DNA of 32,360 bases from an uncultured Verrucomicrobiota bacterium. GTDB taxonomy: Bacteria > Verrucomicrobiota > Verrucomicrobiia > Limisphaerales > CAIYYI01. The stretch is taken from assembly GCA_903930345.1 (NCBI GenBank), contig CAIYYI010000182.1, positions 1 to 32,360 on the forward strand. Reading direction: 5' to 3'. This document shows, in pieces, positions 8,419 to 16,750 of the stretch. The position numbers and the translations under genes were made by a program. The stretch's first letter is position 1; each line of letters opens with the position of its first letter. The notes under the pieces were generated by a model, which saw only the letters and a program-made list of their open reading frames with translations, did no database searches and had not been told where the DNA came from.

Positions 8419-9717
8419 ATGAAAAACAGTCCATTATTATCCTGGGCGTTTGGCCTTTGGCTGGCGGGGACGGTTTCCGCCGAAAATTGGGCGCAATGGC
8501 GCGGCCCCGCCTTTAACGGTTCCAGCCCGGAAACCCGGTTGCCAGTGGCGTGGTCCACGAACCAGAATATGGCTTGGACCGCTCCGCTGCCCGGCCACAG
8601 CGGAGCCACCCCGATCATTTGGGGCAATGCCATCTTCGTCACCAGCCCGGATGCCCAAAAGGATCTGCACCTGCTCTGCCTGAATCGCCAGGACGGAGCC
8701 CTCCGCTGGCAGCGCAAGGTCAGCACCGGGGATCGCACCATCGGCATGAACAACATGGCGTCCCCCTCCCCGGCCACGGATGGCCAGACGGTGTTTGTGC
8801 TCTTTGGCACGGGTGACCTGGCCGCCTTTGATTTTGACGGGAAGGAACTCTGGCACCGCAATCTGGCGGGGGACTTCGGAAAATTCGCCCTGATGTGGAT
8901 TTACGGTTCCAGCCCGCTCCTGTTCCAGGACCGGCTTTACATCCAACTCCTCCAACGCAATCCCCCGGAGTACAGCCACGCCCTGGATGACAAACCCGCG
9001 CGCGAATCCTTTCTGCTCTGCCTGGACCCCAAGACCGGGCGGGATCTGTGGCGCCAGGTGCGGGTGACCGATTCCGCCAAGGAATCCATGGAGGCCTACA
9101 CCACCCCCATCCCCCACACTGGCCGACAGGGCACCGAATTGCTGGTGGTGGGCGGCGACCATGTGAGCGGGCACCGGCCTGACAACGGCCAGGAACTCTG
9201 GCGCGCCCGCCTGCATGATGTCCGCAACGATTATTTCCGCATTGTGCCATCGGCCGTGGGGGCGGACGGGCTGATCATTGCCTGCGGCCCCAAGGGCCAG
9301 CCCGTGGTCGCGTTCAAGGAAGGCGGCCGGGGGAACGTGACAAAAACCCATCTCGCCTGGTCCTTCAAGGAGAACCCCACCGATTGGAGCACCCCTTTGT
9401 ACTACCAGAAAAAGCTGTATGTCCTGGACGGCGGCAAGCGGGTTTTGAGCCGGTTGGATCCGGCCACCGGCCAGCGTGAATGGTCTGGAAACCTCGGCGT
9501 GACCGAACGCATCTGGGCCTCACCGACCGGCGCAGATGGCAAGATCTACGTCATCAGCGAACGCGGCACCACCATCGTTTGCGCGGCGGATTCCGAGTTC
9601 AAAATTCTGGCCACCAACCGCCTGGAGGAGAACCCGACCCGGGCCTCAGTGGCGGTTTCCGGAGGTCAACTGTTCCTGCGCACAGCCCGCAACCTGTATT
9701 GCGTGGGCAAACCCTGA
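8419..9717 (+). CDS. Secreted PQQ-like beta-propeller protein
   Basis: A 432-residue exported protein. A signal peptide at residues 1-21 (MKNSPLLSWAFGLWLAGTVSA) is followed by WAQWRGPAFNGSS, the usual opening of verrucomicrobial and planctomycetal PQQ-propeller proteins. Repeated blades carry the PQQ motif (LLCLNRQDGALRWQ, DFDGKELWHRN, CLDPKTGRDLWRQ, RPDNGQELWRA, RLDPATGQREWSG). Family knowledge: these fold like BamB or quinoprotein dehydrogenases. Catalytic quinoprotein residues are not evident, so a scaffold or binding role is as likely as an enzyme. The ATG at 8419 fits the signal peptide; an upstream in-frame start at 8389 would put ten extra residues before it. Its stop overlaps the next start (TGATG), suggesting coupled translation. 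Confidence 0.85.
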   Translation: MKNSPLLSWAFGLWLAGTVSAENWAQWRGPAFNGSSPETRLPVAWSTNQNMAWTAPLPGHSGATPIIWGNAIFVTSPDAQKDLHLLCLNRQDGALRWQRKVSTGDRTIGMNNMASPSPATDGQTVFVLFGTGDLAAFDFDGKELWHRNLAGDFGKFALMWIYGSSPLLFQDRLYIQLLQRNPPEYSHALDDKPARESFLLCLDPKTGRDLWRQVRVTDSAKESMEAYTTPIPHTGRQGTELLVVGGDHVSGHRPDNGQELWRARLHDVRNDYFRIVPSAVGADGLIIACGPKGQPVVAFKEGGRGNVTKTHLAWSFKENPTDWSTPLYYQKKLYVLDGGKRVLSRLDPATGQREWSGNLGVTERIWASPTGADGKIYVISERGTTIVCAADSEFKILATNRLEENPTRASVAVSGGQLFLRTARNLYCVGKP

Positions 9718-11792
9718 TGTCAGGCAACCCAGCACCCATGTCCACCCTTCGTTTCCTCGCGCTTGCGACCCTGAGCTGGCTGGTCCTCCCGCTGGCCAGC
9801 TGGGCCCATCACGACCCGTCCGCCAGGGTGCCCTCCCTGCGGGCGGTGAAAATCAGCGAGGCCGCCACCGTGGATGGCGTGCTCGATGAACCGTTCTGGC
9901 AAAAATGCCCGCCGGGGACGGATATGCTGGAGACGCGCACCCAGGAAAAAGCCGTCCTCCCTACCGTGGTCCGGCTGGCCCACAATCGCACCTTCCTCTT
10001 TGTCGCCGTGGAGTGTTTTGATGATCGCATGGAGGAAATCCGCGCCTCGGAGCGCCGGGAGGACCGCAGTTTCACAGGGGACGACTGGGTGGAAATCCAT
10101 TTTGATCCCATGCACCGCCATCAGGGGAAATACGCCTTTTACACCAATCCGCTGGGCACCCGGGCCGAGGGAAATGAGGGGCCGTCTGGGGTGTTCAATT
10201 ATGGATGGACGGCGGAATGGACGGTCGCCACCCGGCAATTGGCAGACCGCTGGGTGATTGAAATGAGGATTCCCTTCAGCATCATGAACTATGAACGGCG
10301 CAACCAGCAGACCTGGGGCTTCAACGTCACCCGGGTGGTGCGCCGCACGGATAGCACCAGCTTCTGGAGCTTCAGCCCCACCGACAGCTACAAGCCCTGC
10401 CACTTCGGACACCTCACCGGATTGGACCTGGCGGACACCACGTTTGACCGCAACTGGGAGATCACCCCCTACGCCAGCGCCCGGGCGGACTTCAACGGAC
10501 GTTCGCACACCCTCATGGAGAGCGGCATGGACGTCAGCTTCCGGCTCACCCCCTCCGTCTCCACCGCGTGGACCTACAACCCGGATTTCGGCCAGGTGGA
10601 GGCGGACGATGACACCATCGAACTGCGGGACACCGAACGCTTCCTTTCCGAGAAGCGGCTGTTTTTCCGCGAGGGCGAGGATCTGATGCGCCAAAGCCAG
10701 CAACTCTACTACAGCCGCCGCTTCACCGATATCGAGGGGGGGGCCAAGATCACCGGCCAGATGCGCAGCCTGAGCTATTCCTTTTTGGACATCCAGGGCG
10801 ACCACATCCATGACGGAAACTGGCGCGGCAACTCCGCCGTGTTGCGCATGGTGCAAAATGTGCATGACCGCTCCAACCTCGGCTACTACCTCAGCGATTC
10901 CGAACTGGAGCTGGGCCACAGCCGGGTGGCCGGGCTGGACAGCACGATGTTCCTCACCGACACCTGGCGCTGCAACCTGCAGGCCACCCTGGCCGATGAC
11001 CGCCGCGAGCGCGCCTCCGGCGCCCCCCTCAAGGACCGGGAGGATTACCTGGCCAGCTCAACCCTCATTTATCGCAAGTACCCCTGGGAATTCGACTTTG
11101 GCTACCTGGGCATCTCCCGCGATTTCAACCCCCTGCTCGGCTATATTCCGCGCCGCAACATTTTCGGCCCCACCTTCCTGGCCGACTACACCACCCGCTC
11201 CGACTCCCGGTGGTACAAGGAAATCTCCCTGACCTACGACACCCAATACTTTGAAAACCAGGATGGACGGAAGAACCTGCAGGATCACAGCGTGGATTCC
11301 GACCTCATCTTCCGCAACGATGTGGCCTGGGATTTGGGCCATGATCAGGATTACCACGCGCCCTGGAGCAACCGGCACACCCATTCCGGATTCACCCTGT
11401 ACAACTCCGACTACTGGCGCTCCGCCAGCCTCCATGGGGCGGTCGGTAGTTTTGAGGGCACGGATTATCACCAGCTCACCCTGGGCAAGCCCCTCAAGCC
11501 GCTCGAACGGCTGCCGATCCGGTATGAAATCACCGTGCGCAAAGAGGACAAACCGCCCGGGATGAACGATATCGTGTGGCTGAACCGGGTGGTGTTCGAC
11601 CTGTTCCTCTCAGATGACATGTGGGTGAAAACCTCCCTGCAGCACCGCAACCACGGACTCCACAACATCAGCGTCATCTACGGCTGGGAACGCCTGTGGC
11701 GGCGCACCAATTGGTACGTGGTTTTAAACGAGCTGAAGACCGGTTCAGAGTCCGTCACCAGCCTGTTCACGAAGGTGACCTACACTTTTTAG
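9717..11792 (+). CDS. CBM9-like / DUF5916 outer-membrane-type protein
   Basis: A 691-residue exported protein. A signal peptide (about 1-30, ending PLASWA) leads into a family 9 carbohydrate-binding-like domain (about 38-230: ISEAATVDGVLDEPFW, VRLAHNRTFLFVAVECFD, GDDWVEIHFDP). A long beta-rich region typical of DUF5916 (about 235-691) follows, with the motif TPSVSTAWTYNPDFGQVEAD and a C-terminal strand ending in aromatic TYTF, as in outer-membrane barrels. Its function is unknown; a surface barrel that handles glycans or other exported ligands is inference. The ATG at 9717 overlaps the previous stop by one base, which argues for coupling with the PQQ-propeller gene; the ATG at 9738 is a plausible alternative. 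Confidence 0.8.
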   Translation: MSGNPAPMSTLRFLALATLSWLVLPLASWAHHDPSARVPSLRAVKISEAATVDGVLDEPFWQKCPPGTDMLETRTQEKAVLPTVVRLAHNRTFLFVAVECFDDRMEEIRASERREDRSFTGDDWVEIHFDPMHRHQGKYAFYTNPLGTRAEGNEGPSGVFNYGWTAEWTVATRQLADRWVIEMRIPFSIMNYERRNQQTWGFNVTRVVRRTDSTSFWSFSPTDSYKPCHFGHLTGLDLADTTFDRNWEITPYASARADFNGRSHTLMESGMDVSFRLTPSVSTAWTYNPDFGQVEADDDTIELRDTERFLSEKRLFFREGEDLMRQSQQLYYSRRFTDIEGGAKITGQMRSLSYSFLDIQGDHIHDGNWRGNSAVLRMVQNVHDRSNLGYYLSDSELELGHSRVAGLDSTMFLTDTWRCNLQATLADDRRERASGAPLKDREDYLASSTLIYRKYPWEFDFGYLGISRDFNPLLGYIPRRNIFGPTFLADYTTRSDSRWYKEISLTYDTQYFENQDGRKNLQDHSVDSDLIFRNDVAWDLGHDQDYHAPWSNRHTHSGFTLYNSDYWRSASLHGAVGSFEGTDYHQLTLGKPLKPLERLPIRYEITVRKEDKPPGMNDIVWLNRVVFDLFLSDDMWVKTSLQHRNHGLHNISVIYGWERLWRRTNWYVVLNELKTGSESVTSLFTKVTYTF

Positions 11793-11804
11793 GGGGGCGG
11801 ACGC

Positions 11805-13409
11805 CTACTTTTTGGGTGTGTTGACCCCGGCATTCATCTTGCGCAGCTTGCTGGAGAGATCCACCGCGATGTTGCGCATCACCACCATGCCCAAGTGGGG
11901 CTCCCGCTGCACCAATTCCTGAAAGGCGCTGCGCTGCACCACCAACAAAATGCTCGCCTGTCCGGCGATCGCCATGGCGGTGCGCGCCGCCCCATCCAGG
12001 AAGGCCAGCTCGCCAAATATCTGCCCGCTGTTGATCGTGGCAATCGGCTTGGACTCCTCGTTCAGACAGATGTCCACCTGCCCGCGCATCACGATATACG
12101 CCTCCACGCCGGCATCCCCCCGGTTGAACACCCGCTCGCCCGGCCGGTACAGCTTTTGGGTGAACAGACGGGCGATCTTGCGCAATTCACCATCCCCCAG
12201 ACCCTCGAATATCGGCAGCGTCCGCAGCAGGTTGATGATCGCCACCCCCACCTTCTGATCCTGAAAACTCAGATCCACGATCCGCACCACCGTCGCCGCC
12301 GACGCGGTCAGCGGCAGGCTGTCCATGGAGTACACCGTGTTCAGCTTGACCAGCTTGACGACATCGGTAAAGCGGTCATTGACGGCAAAAAAGCCCGGAA
12401 AATAGGCGATCGGGACAAAGCCAAGCTGCTCGGTGCATTTGAGCAGACGGGGGGAGCTGACCAGCACATCCACCTCGATATAAGCCGCGCTAAACTGCTC
12501 CTGCGCCGCCCGCACACACTGCTGGAACAGCGCCCCGATGGAGATGTCATCGGTGGAAAAAGCATCCACAATGCGCACACACCGGTCATGGTCATCCACA
12601 AAGAAGGCCAGGCCGCAAACAATGTTGCCGTTGCGCTGCCCCAGATAGGCCCGCACGGGCGCCTCTGTGATCATGCGCAGAAAACCCGCCCCACGGTTGT
12701 AGCCGGTGGAAACCTCGGATTGGGGATTGGCCCCCCGGGCCTGCATCCGCCACAGCTCAAAATCATCCACGGTGGCATCCACCACCTTGACATCGGTTTG
12801 CAGCGGATATCCGGTGGCCCCGTCACGGATGGCCATCGGATTGGGGATTTTCAGCGCATCCAGGGCCTGGGTGGCCAACTCGCTGATATGGGGAAGAGAC
12901 TCGGAAAACGGGGTGCGTGTGGCCAGGATCGGCTTGGCGCATTGCACGTAGAACAGAAACCCCTGCCGGGAATGGATCATGTGCTTGAAGGGTTGGAAAC
13001 CCACGCACACATAACCCGCATTTTCCCAGAGGATTTGCTGTGGATTATCGGCGCAAGGCACCCGCACCACGGCCATCTGCCCGCGCTGCGCCACCAATTC
13101 ATTGAGCTTTTCCAGCAGCAGTTCAGCCGCTCCATCGGCATAGCTTTCCGGACGGAAAAGATTGCGGCCGAGGTTGATGACGGGATTGACGGAAGCCTCG
13201 ACTGATTTGAGCAACGTGAGGGAGGCCTGAATGCGCCCGCCCTCGACCGCCACCCAGGTTTCATCGCCGCCGGAAGCGTCGAGTTGGCTGGCAATCCAAA
13301 CAGGGTTATAAACGTCCTTGCCAGGATATTGTTCTCCCAGCGTATTCTTGAGCAAATCAAGCCACCGTGCGGCATCATTCGCATCCGCCAACCGAATAGT
13401 AGCAGCCAT
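11805..13409 (-). CDS. Double GNAT - cyclic-nucleotide-binding domain protein
   Basis: A 534-residue cytoplasmic protein. The N-terminal region (about 3-165, IRLADANDAARWLDLL... and ENAGYVCVGFQPFKHMI) and the middle region (about 210-365, RAYLGQRNGNIVCGLAFFV... and CTEQLGFVPIAYF) look like two GNAT acyltransferase folds. The C-terminus (about 400-525) is a Crp-type cNMP-binding domain with the phosphate cassette FGELAFLDGAARTA, including its arginine. Family knowledge: mycobacterial Pat lysine acetyltransferases couple a cNMP domain to one GNAT and are activated by cAMP; there the sensor is N-terminal. Control of acylation by a cyclic nucleotide is therefore inference. The ATG at 13409 begins the first GNAT strand; the frame upstream to 13451 lacks character. 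tRNA-Leu lies 80 bases upstream on the same strand. Confidence 0.8.
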   Translation of the reverse strand: MAATIRLADANDAARWLDLLKNTLGEQYPGKDVYNPVWIASQLDASGGDETWVAVEGGRIQASLTLLKSVEASVNPVINLGRNLFRPESYADGAAELLLEKLNELVAQRGQMAVVRVPCADNPQQILWENAGYVCVGFQPFKHMIHSRQGFLFYVQCAKPILATRTPFSESLPHISELATQALDALKIPNPMAIRDGATGYPLQTDVKVVDATVDDFELWRMQARGANPQSEVSTGYNRGAGFLRMITEAPVRAYLGQRNGNIVCGLAFFVDDHDRCVRIVDAFSTDDISIGALFQQCVRAAQEQFSAAYIEVDVLVSSPRLLKCTEQLGFVPIAYFPGFFAVNDRFTDVVKLVKLNTVYSMDSLPLTASAATVVRIVDLSFQDQKVGVAIINLLRTLPIFEGLGDGELRKIARLFTQKLYRPGERVFNRGDAGVEAYIVMRGQVDICLNEESKPIATINSGQIFGELAFLDGAARTAMAIAGQASILLVVQRSAFQELVQREPHLGMVVMRNIAVDLSSKLRKMNAGVNTPKK

Positions 13410-13489
13410 GTCCTCGGAGATTCTGCGTTGTTTTTGCCTCAGCCAGCACACCCGATCACGGAAAACAAACGGCGTAAAAAAACATCAAA

Positions 13490-13574
13490 TGGTGCCCGCG
13501 ACAGGACTTGAACCTGTACGATGTTACTCACTAGAACCTGAATCTAGCGCGTCTGCCAATTCCGCCACGCGGGC
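13490..13574 (-). tRNA. tRNA-Leu (anticodon CAG)
   Basis: On the minus strand the acceptor stem GCCCGCG pairs CGCGGGC, followed by A and an encoded CCA. The anticodon stem CTAGA/TCTAG encloses the loop TTCAGGT, giving CAG, which reads CUG leucine codons. A variable region of about 14 bases and a T-arm ACAGG-TTCAAGT-CCTGT complete the cloverleaf. The D-arm GGCGGAATTGGCAGACGC is typical of tRNA-Leu. Confidence 0.95.
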
Positions 13575-14073
13575 CCTGCTCTCCTCAGCCCAACCATGCG
13601 CACCGGGATTACCCCAGAACAACGGTCTTCGCTGAAGACGGACTACTAATTACGTCGTGTTCGGTTAGAGAGCAAGAGAAAATCGTTTTCAACCATTGAT
13701 TATTCGCTCGCCTCCGTACCGGTCCGTCTGGTTGGAGCCAGCTGGCATTGGTTGGCCAGCGGCAGTATTCCACCATCTGCCCCTCCTAAAACGGCATGTC
13801 GCAAGGTGCTGCCTGACCAGAGTTCCACAGCCCGCCAACCGGAAACAACAGGCCCGAAGGTGAGTACGCAAGAAACCCGCAAAACCGGCGTCAGAATCAC
13901 GCCTAATGCGTGAAAAATAGCCCTTGCCAAACGCCGGAAAACCATGATTTACTGAGCACTTCACAGTGCATTATGGTTGGCATCAGTACTGCTAGGGTGT
14001 AGCTAGCAAAATGCTGTTACGGCAACACGAGACCGCCATTGCGCGAGCAGAAAAAATTAATAGTCAAATAGTT
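13575..14073. other. Intergenic region upstream of first prepilin-like gene
   Basis: About 500 bases without a credible gene; a 91-codon minus-strand frame has no domain or composition support. The right end carries a -24/-12 promoter candidate (13978-13993). I see no repeats or terminators in the rest. Confidence 0.55.
13978..13993 (+). promoter_or_regulatory. Sigma-54-like (-24/-12) promoter candidate
   Basis: TGGCATCAGTACTGCT keeps the invariant GG and GC exactly ten bases apart and matches TGGCA at -24 and TGCW at -12. It would start transcription near 14004, about 70 bases before the prepilin-like gene. Pilin genes in several phyla are sigma-54 dependent, so the context fits. A similar site precedes the paralogue at 15017. 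Confidence 0.45.
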
Positions 14074-14745
14074 ATGAAGCAAAATCGAAAGAACATAGTC
14101 GGGGCGTTCACCCTGATTGAATTGTTGGTCGTTATCGCCATCATTGCCATCCTGGCGGGCCTCCTCCTGCCGGCACTGGCCAAAGCCAAAGCCAAGGCGC
14201 AACGTATCAACTGCGTCAACAACCTCAAGCAGGTGGCCCTTGGCTACCGCATCTGGTCCAACGACAATGGCGATAAATTCCCGTGGCGCGTTACCGTTGC
14301 TGATGGAGGGGCTTACAACCGGCCTCTGATTGAGCAATTCTTGGTCGCCAGCAATGAAGTCGGCTCGCCCAAGGTTCTGGTTTGTCCCAGCGATTCCAAG
14401 AAAAGTGTCACAGGTGACTGGGCGGTCTTTGATGACAACGATGACCATGTCAGCTACTTCTACTCTTCCGATGCAGATGAAACCAAGCCCTCCACCTTGT
14501 TGGTTGGTGATCGCAATATTGCTGACAATACAACGGCAAAACCCAACCCGATCACTACAGCCATGGCCAATGGTGCCAATCTGAAGTGGGATGAATCCAT
14601 CCACGTCAGCGCCGGCAATGTGGCCCTGGGCGACGGCAGCGTGCAGCAGTTGAGCAGCTCCGGCCTGCGCAAGCAACTCCAGAGCCATTTCTCGAACTCG
14701 ACCGGCTCCACCGGCAGTGTGACCGTTATTTATCCTTCCAACTAA
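14074..14745 (+). CDS. Prepilin-like (type II secretion / type IV pilin) protein, copy 1
   Basis: A 223-residue protein with a short basic leader, [11 protein letters not shown], followed by [20 protein letters not shown], the class III prepilin signal; cleavage is expected before F12, after Ala instead of the usual Gly, with Glu at +5. An Ala/Lys helix ([20 protein letters not shown]) and a globular domain ending in [26 protein letters not shown] follow, as in the large PVC pseudopilin family. It would be processed by a PilD-type peptidase and assembled into a pilus or pseudopilus. The ATG at 14074 gives the usual short leader. It has its own upstream promoter candidate and downstream terminator, so it is probably a single-gene transcript. 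Confidence 0.88.
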   Translation: MKQNRKNIVGAFTLIELLVVIAIIAILAGLLLPALAKAKAKAQRINCVNNLKQVALGYRIWSNDNGDKFPWRVTVADGGAYNRPLIEQFLVASNEVGSPKVLVCPSDSKKSVTGDWAVFDDNDDHVSYFYSSDADETKPSTLLVGDRNIADNTTAKPNPITTAMANGANLKWDESIHVSAGNVALGDGSVQQLSSSGLRKQLQSHFSNSTGSTGSVTVIYPSN

Positions 14746-14764
14746 TCGTTGGTGTATTTCCTTC

Positions 14765-14800
14765 AAGGCATCCGGGAAACCGGATGCCTTTTTTGTTTTT
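14765..14800 (+). terminator. Intrinsic terminator after prepilin copy 1
   Basis: A perfect 10-bp stem (14765-14774 with 14781-14790) and six-base loop, followed by a T-rich tract (TTTTTTGTTTTT, 14789-14800). It lies 20 bases after the stop codon. Confidence 0.9.
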
Positions 14801-14961
14801 CGGGCCGGTGTGAATTTTGCTAGAAAACAAACACTTCACGAGTCATCTCCTGCCAAAACCAAAGCGGGTACCATCGCGCACAAATGTCACCATGCCCTAA
14901 AACCCTTAATTAAACCGAGTTAACCATATGGCGACGCAAAATAAATAAGGACTGGCAGAGT

Positions 14962-14977
14962 TGGCCGTGATCTTGCT
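14962..14977 (+). promoter_or_regulatory. Sigma-54-like (-24/-12) promoter candidate
   Basis: TGGCCGTGATCTTGCT has GG and GC ten bases apart, a complete TTGCT at -12 and TGGC at -24. The predicted start near 14988 leaves a leader of about 29 bases before the second prepilin-like gene. It parallels the site before copy 1 although the surrounding intergenic sequences differ. Confidence 0.5.
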
Positions 14978-15016
14978 AATTTGAGTTTCAACAACCCGAA
15001 ACATTTTAACTGACCC

Positions 15017-15688
15017 ATGAAAATGATGAAGCAAACTCAGAAAAGCGCGTTCACCCTCATCGAACTGCTGGTGGTTATCGCCATCATCGCCATTCTGGCA
15101 GGGCTCCTCCTCCCGGCACTGGCCAAGGCGAAAGCCAAAGCGCAACGCATCAATTGCGTGAACAACGTCAAGCAAGTCGGTTTGGCCTTGCGCCTGTTTG
15201 CCAATGACAACGGTGGTCGTTTTCCGTGGCAGGTGTTGGTAGTTGATGGCGGGTCCCAAGACGTGGCAAGGCAGGAGACTTACCACCACTTCCGAGTGCT
15301 TTCCAACGAGGTGGGCTCCACCAAAGTGCTGGTCTGCCCGAGTGAGTCCGACAAAACACCGGAGCAGAACTTCTATAATCTGGTCAACAAGAACGTCTCC
15401 TATTTCCTGGGTTTTGATGCCGATGAAACCAAAGGCCAATCCATTCTATCGGGCGACGGCAACGTCACTGGTGTCAAGAACGACCAGGACTGCGGTTCCT
15501 TCAAGGGTGCCAAAGCAGGCGTCATCTCCAAAACTTCGACCTGGACCGAGTCCATCCATGTCAGCGCGGGCAACCTCGGATTGGGTGATGGCAGTGTCCA
15601 ACAGGTGAGCCGTTCCGGTTTGCAAAAGCAGGCCATCTCCTCCGATCAGGACAACGGCAACAACCATTCCCGTTTCCCCAACGACTGA
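15017..15688 (+). CDS. Prepilin-like (type II secretion / type IV pilin) protein, copy 2
   Basis: A 223-residue paralogue of the gene just upstream, the same length. The leader [11 protein letters not shown] precedes [20 protein letters not shown], again with Ala before the cleavage site. The N-terminal helix and the stretch [13 protein letters not shown] are nearly identical to copy 1, as is the C-terminal [18 protein letters not shown], while the middle differs (for example [17 protein letters not shown] in place of [14 protein letters not shown]). This pattern suggests duplication followed by divergence of the exposed face. ATG codons at 15023 and 15026 could also start translation and give a shorter leader. 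It has a separate promoter candidate and terminator. Confidence 0.88.
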   Translation: MKMMKQTQKSAFTLIELLVVIAIIAILAGLLLPALAKAKAKAQRINCVNNVKQVGLALRLFANDNGGRFPWQVLVVDGGSQDVARQETYHHFRVLSNEVGSTKVLVCPSESDKTPEQNFYNLVNKNVSYFLGFDADETKGQSILSGDGNVTGVKNDQDCGSFKGAKAGVISKTSTWTESIHVSAGNLGLGDGSVQQVSRSGLQKQAISSDQDNGNNHSRFPND

Positions 15689-15711
15689 GTCCAGTCCAAG
15701 ACAGGCTTTGC

Positions 15712-15742
15712 GAGGCGGCACTTCGGTGCCGCCTCTTTTTTT
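15712..15742 (+). terminator. Intrinsic terminator after prepilin copy 2
   Basis: A 10-bp stem (15712-15721 with 15726-15735) closed by a TTCG tetraloop and followed by seven Ts. It lies between the converging prepilin and epimerase genes. Confidence 0.93.
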
Positions 15743-15771
15743 GAGTCCGATTTCTGAGCGGCAGCCACAGG

Positions 15772-16731
15772 TCACCCGGCCGCACGCTCAATGATGGTCT
15801 GCAAGCTGGTCCTGGGACGGAATCCGGTCACTTGCTCCAGCCGCCCAATCACCGGCTTGCGCCGCAGCATATCCTCAAACCCGGGCGCGTAGGCCTCCGC
15901 ATACGGCACCAGCTCCACCACGGATCGCGAACCGAGCACGGCAATCACCCGCTGGGCCAGATCAAGGATGGTGGTTTCCTCATCGTTGCCCACGTTGAAC
16001 ACCAACCCCCGGGCCGCCGGGGTGTTTTGCAGGCGGATCAGGGCCTCCACCGTGTCCTGCACAAAACAGAAGCACCGGGTCTGCCGGCCATCCCCAAAGA
16101 CCCGCAAGGGCTCGCCGGCCCGGGCGGCGGCGATGAATCGGGGCAGCACCATGCCGTAGCGGCCGGTCTGCCGGGGCCCCACGGTGTTGAACAGGCGGGT
16201 GACCACCACCGGCAGGCCGCGTTCGGTGGCATAGGCCAGCGCCAGAAATTCGTCCATCAGCTTGGAGCAGGCGTAACTCCAGCGCCCAAGATGGGGCGGC
16301 CCAATGAGCAGATCATCCGTTTCTGAAAAGGCCGGGGCATTGCTTTTGCCATAAACCTCGGAGGTGGAGGTCAGGAGCACGGGCACCTGCTGCCGCTGGG
16401 CGGCCTGCAACAGCACCTGGGTTTCCCCCAGATTGGTTTCAATGGTGCGCACGGGTTCGCGCACCACCAACTCCACCCCCACTGCGGCCGCCAGGTGATA
16501 GACGCCTCCCACCCGGGCCAGCAGCGCCCCCAACCCGTCGCAGGTGGAGACTTTGGCCACGATGATTTCCAGCCCGGGATGTTTCGCCACCGCGTTCAGA
16601 TTGTTGAGGCTGCCGGTGGAAAGATCATCCAGCACCACCACCGGATGGCCCTGGGCGAGCAAACGTTCCACAAGATGGGAACCAATGAACCCGGCGCCGC
16701 CGGTGACCAAAACAGGTTTGAGACTTGGCAT
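15772..16731 (-). CDS. NAD-dependent sugar-nucleotide epimerase/dehydratase
   Basis: A 319-residue short-chain dehydrogenase of the extended type. The NAD site TGGAGFIGSHL is at about residues 9-19, the catalytic region has LTSTSEVYG and the YxxxK pair in WSYACSKLMDEF, and the sugar-nucleotide region includes LFNTVGPRQTGRYGMVLPRF and FGDGRQTRCFCFVQD. The last motifs resemble UDP-glucuronate decarboxylase (UXS) and related dehydratases, so a role in making nucleotide sugars for surface glycans is likely; the exact substrate is open. The ATG at 16731 sits directly before the first strand; the longer upstream frame overlaps the amidase gene and is discarded. It follows the amidase stop by 19 bases on the same strand, so the two are probably co-transcribed. 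Confidence 0.88.
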   Translation of the reverse strand: MPSLKPVLVTGGAGFIGSHLVERLLAQGHPVVVLDDLSTGSLNNLNAVAKHPGLEIIVAKVSTCDGLGALLARVGGVYHLAAAVGVELVVREPVRTIETNLGETQVLLQAAQRQQVPVLLTSTSEVYGKSNAPAFSETDDLLIGPPHLGRWSYACSKLMDEFLALAYATERGLPVVVTRLFNTVGPRQTGRYGMVLPRFIAAARAGEPLRVFGDGRQTRCFCFVQDTVEALIRLQNTPAARGLVFNVGNDEETTILDLAQRVIAVLGSRSVVELVPYAEAYAPGFEDMLRRKPVIGRLEQVTGFRPRTSLQTIIERAAG

Positions 16732-16750
16732 AGGCAAATTCGGGATCACC

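Noticed and set aside
13689..13964. A 91-codon minus-strand gene
   Set aside because: No domain, no upstream signal, and Cys/Arg/Gly-rich random-looking sequence.
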